From: Gammaproteobacteria bacterium | GTDB lineage: Bacteria > Pseudomonadota > Gammaproteobacteria > S012-40 | Length of the DNA: 26,600 nt | Reading direction: 5' to 3' | NCBI GenBank assembly: GCA_029879945.1 | Contig: JAOUPJ010000011.1 | Coordinates: 1-26,600, forward strand | The notes under the pieces: generated by a model | What the model was told of the DNA's origin: nothing | The model's database searches: none | Seen by the model: only the letters and a program-made list of their open reading frames with translations | In this document: piece by piece, positions 21,424 to 26,600 of the stretch | Layout: every line of letters begins with the position of its first letter | Position numbering within the stretch: the stretch's first letter is position 1 | Position numbers and translations under genes: made by a program

Positions 21424-21687
21424 TTAACTTAAGCGTTCTACTATCTGAACCAACTGCCAAGTCTTGCTCTTGGAGATGGGTCTGACCTGCTTAATCGTGA
21501 CCGTATCACCGGGCAAACACTCATTTTTCTCATCATGCGCATGAAATTTAGTTGAACGCTTAACGTACTTCCCATAGATTGGGTGAGGCACTTTGCGCTC
21601 TACAAGCACCGTGATGGTCTTGTCCATCTTGTTACTTACCACAAGACCTGTGAGGGTTCTTTCGACTTTACTCGCCTGATCGCTCAT
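21424..21687 (-). CDS. rpsQ: 30S ribosomal protein S17
   Basis: An 87-residue OB-fold protein of the 30S body. Shows RTLTGLVVSNKMDKTITVLVER, HPIYGKYVKRSTKFHAHDE, GDTVTIKQVRPISKSKTWQLV. Its ATG overlaps the rpmC stop in ATGA. It is the last gene of the S10 group. Confidence 0.98.
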   Translation of the reverse strand: MSDQASKVERTLTGLVVSNKMDKTITVLVERKVPHPIYGKYVKRSTKFHAHDEKNECLPGDTVTIKQVRPISKSKTWQLVQIVERLS

Positions 21688-21893
21688 TGTGCGCCACCTT
21701 TAGCTTTTTCATTCAGCACAGTCTTGATTCTGGCAATATTGCGCTTCACTTCCCCAATCTTGTGGGAGTGGCTCAATTGTCCAGTCGCTTTTTGCATGCG
21801 CAGGTTAAACCCTTCACGGAGCAGACTGTTTAGCTCTTTTTTCAATGCATCTTCGCTTTGTTTGCGTAGCTCATTCGCATTATTGTTCATCAC
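21684..21893 (-). CDS. rpmC: 50S ribosomal protein L29
   Basis: A 69-residue helical-hairpin protein at the tunnel exit, where SRP and trigger factor dock. Shows ANELRKQSEDALKKELNSLL, NLRMQKATGQLSHSHKI and VKRNIARIKTVLNEK. It is a few residues longer than E. coli L29 (63). It overlaps both rplP and rpsQ by four bases. Confidence 0.98.
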   Translation of the reverse strand: MMNNNANELRKQSEDALKKELNSLLREGFNLRMQKATGQLSHSHKIGEVKRNIARIKTVLNEKAKGGAQ

Positions 21894-22303
21894 ATCACCG
21901 TACGTTCTACAAATGTGGTTTGAATAGGTAGCTTGGCTGCAGCGAGCTTAAATGCTTCACGTGCAATTTCTTCAGTTACCCCTTCCATCTCGTAAAGCAT
22001 GGTACCTGGCTGAATTTGGGCAACCCAATATTCCACATTACCTTTACCACTACCCATACGAACTTCGAGAGGCTTCTTGGAAATCGGCTTATCTGGGAAC
22101 ACACGAATCCAAATTTTGCCGCCCCGTTTGATGTGTCTGGTCATTGCCCGACGTGCCGCTTCAATCTGACGAGCAGTGAGACGTCCACGAGTCGTAGCCT
22201 TTAGACCATACTCACCGAAACTGACCTTACCTCCAGACGTCGCCCAACCGCGATTGCGTCCTTTAAACTGTTTACGAAACTTAGTACGTTTTGGCTGTAA
22301 CAT
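21890..22303 (-). CDS. rplP: 50S ribosomal protein L16
   Basis: A 137-residue protein near the peptidyl-transferase centre and A-site tRNA elbow. Blocks: MLQPKRTKFRKQFKGRNRG, GLKATTRGRLTARQIEAARR, RVFPDKPISKKPLEVRMGSG. Arg82 in the last block corresponds to the arginine hydroxylated in E. coli L16. Confidence 0.98.
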   Translation of the reverse strand: MLQPKRTKFRKQFKGRNRGWATSGGKVSFGEYGLKATTRGRLTARQIEAARRAMTRHIKRGGKIWIRVFPDKPISKKPLEVRMGSGKGNVEYWVAQIQPGTMLYEMEGVTEEIAREAFKLAAAKLPIQTTFVERTVM

Positions 22304-22318
22304 TCCAGCTTACCCCTA

Positions 22319-23002
22319 TCAAGACCCGTTTTTCTTGCTGCTGGTAGTTTCAGCCGCAGCTTGGGCTTCCTGTTGATCAAAGACCTCGCCCTTGAAGATC
22401 CACACCTTAACGCCAATAACACCATATGTGGTATGCGCCTCAGCAGTTCCATAGTCGATGTCTGCTCTTAGAGTGTGCAAAGGAACACGTCCCTCCCTAT
22501 ACCACTCGGCTCGCGCAATTTCAGCACCGTTCAAACGGCCTGATACGTAGATCTTGATGCCTTGGGCACCCAGACGCATGGTATTGGTCACTGCCCGCTT
22601 CATGGCACGTCTGAACATAATTCGCTTTTCGAGCTGTTGGGCTACCCCTTCAGCAACCAAGCGCGAATCCAATTCAGGCTTGCGTATTTCTTCTATATTA
22701 ATGTGTACAGGAATACCCATTAATTTAGACACTTCGGCTCGCAGCTTTTCGATATCTTCACCTTTTTTACCGATGACGATACCGGGACGCGCCGTGTGCA
22801 CAGTAATTCTTGCATTTCTAGCAGGTCTAGCAATTTCAATCTTGCTGACTGACGCATGCTTCAGCTTTTTTTCCAAATACTTACGAACTTTAAGATCGGT
22901 ATTTAGAAATTCGCTGAAATCTTTAGTCTCTGCGTACCACTTAGAATTCCAGTCTGTAACAATACCAAGTCGAAAACCGGTAGGATGTACTTTTTGACCC
23001 AT
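22319..23002 (-). CDS. rpsC: 30S ribosomal protein S3
   Basis: A 227-residue protein of the mRNA entry pore with helicase-related basic residues. It starts MGQKVHPTGFRLGIVTDWNS, has a KH domain with RPGIVIGKKGEDIEKL, and the C-terminal domain with RRAMKRAVTNTMRLGAQGIKI and GRVPLHTLRADIDYG. The last 20 or so residues are a low-complexity Ala/Ser/Lys tail, giving a total slightly under E. coli S3 (233). Confidence 0.98.
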   Translation of the reverse strand: MGQKVHPTGFRLGIVTDWNSKWYAETKDFSEFLNTDLKVRKYLEKKLKHASVSKIEIARPARNARITVHTARPGIVIGKKGEDIEKLRAEVSKLMGIPVHINIEEIRKPELDSRLVAEGVAQQLEKRIMFRRAMKRAVTNTMRLGAQGIKIYVSGRLNGAEIARAEWYREGRVPLHTLRADIDYGTAEAHTTYGVIGVKVWIFKGEVFDQQEAQAAAETTSSKKNGS

Positions 23003-23013
23003 ACCCTATCCCC

Positions 23014-23346
23014 TTACTCGTCAGAAACCGTCACAGTAATGTGACTGGTACGCTTAAAAATCTTGTTGGGACGCCCTTTTGCGCGTGGTCGCCAACGCTT
23101 ATAGACAGGACCTTCATCAACCATGATGGCCTTGACCTTCAATTCGTCGATGTCAGCGCCCTCGTTATGCTCTGCATTAGCGATTGCAGACTCTACAACC
23201 TTCTTCACAATAGCTGCCGCTTTCTTTTCACTGAAGGTTAGCGTTTGCAGCACATTCTCAACACCCTTGCCTCGAATCTGGTCGGCAATGAGTCTCGCTT
23301 TTTGTGGTGAAATACGGGCATATTTCAATCTAGCATTAACTTGCAT
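23014..23346 (-). CDS. rplV: 50S ribosomal protein L22
   Basis: A 110-residue protein, the E. coli length. The globular part has ARISPQKARLIADQIRGK; the long beta-hairpin that lines the exit tunnel carries YKRWRPRAKGRPNKIFKRTS, the site where macrolide-resistance changes occur; it looks ordinary here. It follows rpsS by 11 bases. Confidence 0.98.
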   Translation of the reverse strand: MQVNARLKYARISPQKARLIADQIRGKGVENVLQTLTFSEKKAAAIVKKVVESAIANAEHNEGADIDELKVKAIMVDEGPVYKRWRPRAKGRPNKIFKRTSHITVTVSDE

Positions 23347-23357
23347 TGTCTGATCCC

Positions 23358-23630
23358 CTACTTCGATTTCTTATCCGCAGCATGGCCACGATAAGTACGT
23401 GTCAAGGCGAATTCACCGAGTTTGTGTCCAACCATATTCTCAGACACCAACACAGGTACATGTTGACGGCCGTTATGGACAGCAATGGTAAGACCTACCA
23501 TGTCTGGAAATATCATTGACCGACGAGACCAGGTCTTGATTGGCTTGCGGTTATTGGTTTCCACAGCGTTTTGCACTTTTTTCATCAAGTGCTCGTCGAT
23601 AAATGGACCCTTTTTAATTGAACGCGGCAT
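23358..23630 (-). CDS. rpsS: 30S ribosomal protein S19
   Basis: A 90-residue 30S head protein near the A site. MPRSIKKGPFIDEHLMKKV opens it, then IKTWSRRSMIFPDMVGLTIAVHNG and MVGHKLGEFALTRTYRGHA complete the family pattern. It lies between rplB and rplV with gaps of 16 and 11 bases. Confidence 0.98.
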   Translation of the reverse strand: MPRSIKKGPFIDEHLMKKVQNAVETNNRKPIKTWSRRSMIFPDMVGLTIAVHNGRQHVPVLVSENMVGHKLGEFALTRTYRGHAADKKSK

Positions 23631-23646
23631 GGTTCATTGTCCTCTT

Positions 23647-24471
23647 TTAACGCTTACGTCTACGTACGATCAGTTTGTTCGTACGCTTATTTGTTCTAGT
23701 CTTATAACCCTTAGTCGGTACACCCCAAGGAGTGACCGGGTGACGACCACCAGATGTACGTCCTTCACCACCACCGTGCGGGTGATCAACCGGGTTCATC
23801 GCCACACCGCGTACGGTAGGACGAACGCCACGCCATCTCTTGGCACCGGCTTTACCCAGCTTACGCAGATTATGTTCAGAGTTTCCGACTTCACCGATAG
23901 TGGCTCTGCAATCTGACAAAACCCGACGAATTTCACCTGAACGCAACCTTAGCATTGCGTGCATGCCTTCTTTGGCAACCAACTGAACTGAACTGCCGGC
24001 ACTGCGCGCCAGTTGGGCACCTTTACCTGGCTTCATCTCTACACAGTGAACCATGGAACCCACGGGAACATTTTGTAATGGAAGTGTGTTTCCTAGTTTT
24101 ATGGCAACATCACTACCAGACATCACTTCCTGGTTTACCTCTGCACCTTTGGGCGCAATGATGTAACGACGCTCACCGTCGGCATAGACCAAAAGAGCTA
24201 TGTTGGCGCTTCGATTTGGATCATATTCAAATCGCTCGATACGCGCTGAGATACCATCTTTATCACGTTTGAAATCGATCTTACGGTAATGGTGTTTGTG
24301 ACCACCCCCACGATGACGAACGGTGATACGCCCATTACTGTTTCGACCTGAGCTTTGCTTTTGCGACTCAAGCAGGGGCGCATAGGGCTTACCCTTATGA
24401 AGATTCTTATCAACAATCTGTACGACAAATCGTCTACCAGGAGATGTCGGTTTTGCTTTTACGACCGCCAT
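23647..24471 (-). CDS. rplB: 50S ribosomal protein L2
   Basis: A 274-residue protein (E. coli 273) needed for subunit joining and peptidyl transfer. It shows the start MAVVKAKPTSPGRRFVVQI, GRITVRHRGGGHKHHYRKIDF, and the C-terminal GVAMNPVDHPHGGGEGRT, which includes the histidine long associated with the peptidyl-transferase region. The end is basic (KLIVRRRKR). Confidence 0.99.
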   Translation of the reverse strand: MAVVKAKPTSPGRRFVVQIVDKNLHKGKPYAPLLESQKQSSGRNSNGRITVRHRGGGHKHHYRKIDFKRDKDGISARIERFEYDPNRSANIALLVYADGERRYIIAPKGAEVNQEVMSGSDVAIKLGNTLPLQNVPVGSMVHCVEMKPGKGAQLARSAGSSVQLVAKEGMHAMLRLRSGEIRRVLSDCRATIGEVGNSEHNLRKLGKAGAKRWRGVRPTVRGVAMNPVDHPHGGGEGRTSGGRHPVTPWGVPTKGYKTRTNKRTNKLIVRRRKR

Positions 24472-24489
24472 GATTCTCTACCTTTATGC

Positions 24490-24792
24490 TTACTCTGCCA
24501 TGCCCATGAAGTCGATTTGGCTACCTTCTTTCAATGACACATAGGCCTTCTTGAAAGAGGGGCGTCTTCCGGCATTGCGACCCGTTGTTCCTTTAGTCTT
24601 GCCCTTCTTGTTGACAACGGCCACGTTCTCAACCTGGACTTCAAACATCTTTTCAACCGCCGCCTTAATTTCAGGCTTGGTTGCATCTTTCAATACTTTG
24701 AATACAACCTGGTTGTTAGAGTCTCCTACAGAAACACTCTTCTCTGAGATGTGAGGAGAAACCAAAACCTTTAATAAGCGTTCTTCATTCAT
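24490..24792 (-). CDS. rplW: 50S ribosomal protein L23
   Basis: A 100-residue exit-tunnel protein and docking site for trigger factor and SRP. It opens MNEERLLKVLVSPHISEKS, with FKVLKDATKPEIKAAVEKMFEV and the rRNA-binding loop KKGKTKGTTGRNAGRRPSFKKAYVSL in order. Its ATG overlaps the rplD stop by four bases. Confidence 0.98.
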   Translation of the reverse strand: MNEERLLKVLVSPHISEKSVSVGDSNNQVVFKVLKDATKPEIKAAVEKMFEVQVENVAVVNKKGKTKGTTGRNAGRRPSFKKAYVSLKEGSQIDFMGMAE

Positions 24793-25409
24793 CCTAACAA
24801 CTCCTCAAATTTCTTAGCGGCACCTACAGTGAGAACCACTTTTTCATGACCGATCAGGCTGACTGGATCTGCCTTCGATACTTCACACACATTAATATGA
24901 GGAAGGTTACGGCCAGCCAGATATAGGTTCTCGTCGAATGCCTCTGTAACTAACAGACAGTTATTGCCAAGCCCCATTGAGCTGAGCATGGAAAGCAGTT
25001 CCTTTGTTTTGGGTGCGCTAACACCGAACTCTTCCACCAGAACCAAACGATCTTGTCGAACCAATTCAGACAATATGGACTGCATGGCAGCCTTACGCAT
25101 CTTTTTGTTCATCTTCTGGCTGTAGTCTTGTGGTCTGGCCGCGAAGGTCTTACCACCACTACGCCATAGTGGGCTGCGGATAGTTCCCGCACGCGCACGA
25201 CCTGTTCCTTTTTGACGGAAAGGCTTTGCGCCACCACCACTCACATCAGAGCGTGATTTTTGGGCACGCGTCCCTGCACGACCTGCGGCCATGTAGCCAA
25301 CGACGCATTGATGAACTAGATCTTCGTTAAATTCGCGTCCGAATACGACTTCTGAAATGCTAGCTTTTTTACCAGCTGAACCATTAGATGAAGTAATTGA
25401 AATTTCCAT
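24789..25409 (-). CDS. rplD: 50S ribosomal protein L4
   Basis: A 206-residue protein whose loop lines the exit tunnel; in E. coli it also represses the S10 operon by binding the leader RNA. Blocks: VFGREFNEDLVHQCVVGYMA, QKSRSDVSGGGAKPFRQKGTGRARAG, IRSPLWRSGGKTFAARPQDY. I set the start at the ATG at 25409, with AGGAGG seven bases upstream; a GTG one codon earlier is open but less well placed. A leader matching the E. coli S10 layout is not possible upstream of rpsJ here. Confidence 0.98.
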   Translation of the reverse strand: MEISITSSNGSAGKKASISEVVFGREFNEDLVHQCVVGYMAAGRAGTRAQKSRSDVSGGGAKPFRQKGTGRARAGTIRSPLWRSGGKTFAARPQDYSQKMNKKMRKAAMQSILSELVRQDRLVLVEEFGVSAPKTKELLSMLSSMGLGNNCLLVTEAFDENLYLAGRNLPHINVCEVSKADPVSLIGHEKVVLTVGAAKKFEELLG

Positions 25410-25420
25410 CACCTAACCTC

Positions 25421-26065
25421 CTAAGACTTGGCCTTAACAGCGGGTCGTATAATCACATCAGCCCCTTTGTGACCAGGAACTGCACCCTTAATAAGAATAA
25501 GATTGTTCTCAACATCTACACGTACCACATCTAATGATTGCGCAGTACGCTTCACATTACCCATATGACCAGACATCTTCTTGCCTTTGAAGACTCGGCC
25601 AGGGGTTTGATTTTGTCCGATGGAACCGGGGGTACGATGAGATATGGAGTTTCCGTGGGTTGCGTCTTTCATAGAGAAATTATGACGCTTAACTGTTCCA
25701 GCAAAACCCTTACCGATGGTCTTACCTGAAACGTCTACCTTTTGGCCTTCCTGGAATATATCGACTTTCAATTCTGAGCCGACAGCAAGGTCTTCACCTT
25801 CGCCTTCATTCAAACGGAATTCCCAAAGGCCTTTGCCCGCTTCGACGCCGGCCTTTGCAAAATGACCGACCATGGGCTTGGTAACGCGGCTAGCACGTCG
25901 AGAGCCAGTAGTAACCTGAATAGCACGATAACCATCGGTATCGGCGGTTTTCACCTGGGTCACGCGATTGGGCGTTACTTCGATCACAGTAACCGGCACT
26001 GATACACCTTCAGGTGTAAAAATGCGGGTCATGCCATGTTTATGACCTACTAGACCTAATGCCAT
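25421..26065 (-). CDS. rplC: 50S ribosomal protein L3
   Basis: A 214-residue assembly initiator with a finger reaching the peptidyl-transferase centre. It begins MALGLVGHKHGMTRIFTPEG, then PVTVIEVTPNRVTQVKT, and the core loop HRTPGSIGQNQTPGRVFKGKK, which contains the glutamine methylated by PrmB in E. coli, followed by MSGHMGN. A GAGGAAAG element precedes the ATG. The 91-base gap before it is unusually long and structured. Confidence 0.98.
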   Translation of the reverse strand: MALGLVGHKHGMTRIFTPEGVSVPVTVIEVTPNRVTQVKTADTDGYRAIQVTTGSRRASRVTKPMVGHFAKAGVEAGKGLWEFRLNEGEGEDLAVGSELKVDIFQEGQKVDVSGKTIGKGFAGTVKRHNFSMKDATHGNSISHRTPGSIGQNQTPGRVFKGKKMSGHMGNVKRTAQSLDVVRVDVENNLILIKGAVPGHKGADVIIRPAVKAKS

Positions 26066-26081
26066 TTTATCTTTCCTCTAC

Positions 26082-26146
26082 ACGCCAATTACGATTGATC
26101 GGCGTTGTAACTCAATGTTTAACTCGAAACTGAAAAGACGTTTCGA
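26082..26146 (-). promoter_or_regulatory. Two tandem hairpins in the rpsJ-rplC spacer
   Basis: In transcript order: TCGAAAC/GTTTCGA (26146-26140 with 26130-26124, 7 pairs, 9-base loop), then ACGCCGAT/ATTGGCGT (26105-26098 with 26089-26082, 8 pairs including one G-U, 8-base loop). The second ends 16 bases before the rplC ATG, just ahead of its ribosome-binding site. There is no U-tract, so a leader or processing structure is more likely than a terminator. Confidence 0.5.
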
Positions 26147-26156
26147 AAACCTAAAA

Positions 26157-26468
26157 CTAATTCAATTTAATCTGTACATCCACGCCTGCGGCGAGGTCCA
26201 ACTTCATCAATGCATCGACTGTTTTGTCAGTTGGATCTACGATATCCATCAAACGCTTGTGCGTACGAATCTCGTATTGATCACGCGCGTCTTTATTGAC
26301 GTGCGGTGAAATCAATATGGTAAAACGCTCTTTCTTCGTGGGCAGAGGAATTGGGCCTCGCACCTGTGCACCCGTGCGTTTTGCCGTCTCCACAATCTCC
26401 TTTGTAGATTGATCAATCAGACGATGATCAAAACCCTTTAAACGAATGCGTATCCGCTGATTACTCAT
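26157..26468 (-). CDS. rpsJ: 30S ribosomal protein S10 (NusE)
   Basis: A 103-residue protein, same length as E. coli. It works in the 30S head and as NusE in antitermination. Blocks: RIRIRLKGFDHRLIDQS, GAQVRGPIPLPTKKERFT, SPHVNKDARDQYEIRTHKRL. The gene starts only 11 bases after the tuf stop, so it is probably expressed from the str operon rather than from a separate S10 promoter. Confidence 0.98.
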   Translation of the reverse strand: MSNQRIRIRLKGFDHRLIDQSTKEIVETAKRTGAQVRGPIPLPTKKERFTILISPHVNKDARDQYEIRTHKRLMDIVDPTDKTVDALMKLDLAAGVDVQIKLN

Positions 26469-26479
26469 GCCTTTACCTT

Positions 26480-26600
26480 TTATTCAATAACCTTAGCAAC
26501 GACGCCTGCACCTACTGTGCGTCCGCCTTCACGGATCGCAAAGCGCAAGCCTTCTTCCATCGCAATCGGGGCTATCAAGTCTACCTTCACATTGATGTTG
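26480..26600 (-). CDS. tuf: Elongation factor Tu, C-terminal end (runs off right edge)
   Basis: The last 39 codons before TAA at 26480 encode VKVDLIAPIAMEEGLRFAIR and then EGGRTVGAGVVAKVIE, the nearly invariant end of domain 3 of EF-Tu. The rest lies beyond the window. Together with rpsJ immediately downstream, this implies the str operon (rpsL, rpsG, fusA, tuf) lies to the right. Confidence 0.97.
   Translation of the reverse strand, partial: NINVKVDLIAPIAMEEGLRFAIREGGRTVGAGVVAKVIE

Noticed and set aside
1..26600. CRISPR arrays, insertion sequences, tRNA or rRNA genes, prophage or integron parts
   Set aside because: No regularly spaced repeats, transposase or integrase motifs, or tRNA-like cloverleaf sequences were seen in reading both strands by eye.

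Overview
The window looks like chromosomal DNA of a gammaproteobacterium. About half of it (12,834-26,600, minus strand) is the translation supercluster in standard proteobacterial order: tuf end, S10 genes (rpsJ to rpsQ), spc genes (rplN to rpmJ, with secY) and alpha genes (rpsM, rpsK, rpsD, rpoA, rplQ). ClpB, a QseB/QseC-type two-component pair, a Pal lipoprotein and the long zinc-free S14 agree with this placement. The organism is probably not an enteric: ribosomal protein S4 carries a complete four-cysteine zinc motif, tuf is joined to rpsJ by only 11 bases, and pal stands apart from any tol genes.

Layout. 1-283 (minus): start of a membrane protein running off the left edge. 284-638: no gene seen. 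639-1094 (plus): exported phospholipase A2-like protein. 1213-1806 (minus): two paralogous 61-64 residue membrane-anchored proteins of unknown function, each with a CRP-type operator (one perfect, one degenerate) at almost the same distance upstream. 1981-5024 (minus): clpB behind a textbook sigma-32 promoter, with an isoprenylcysteine-methyltransferase-like gene directly attached. 5184-7259 (plus): response regulator and sensor kinase, divergent from clpB. 7263-10286 (minus): a compact run read as ankyrin-repeat protein, PlsC-like acyltransferase, then a membrane-anchored glutamate-synthase-domain flavoprotein. 10348-11208 (plus): nadC, with a shared bidirectional terminator facing pal (11256-11792, minus). 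11962-12684 (minus): SAM hydroxide adenosyltransferase (DUF62). From 12,784 rightward come a strong terminator and the ribosomal cluster.

How it works together. The right half builds ribosomes, RNA polymerase alpha and the Sec channel as one very long transcription block. Likely internal promoters lie before rplN and before rpsM, and the usual E. coli S10 leader position is absent. The left half is accessory or envelope and stress related. The least explained parts are the tandem small-protein pair with shared CRP-like operators, the structured 91-base rpsJ-rplC spacer, the heat-shock-linked membrane methyltransferase, and the ankyrin/PlsC/GltB-like cluster with a phased A-AAA-AAG slippery heptamer. 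One gene was found below the usual ORF length cut-off (rpmJ, 37 residues), and two partial genes were found at the edges.
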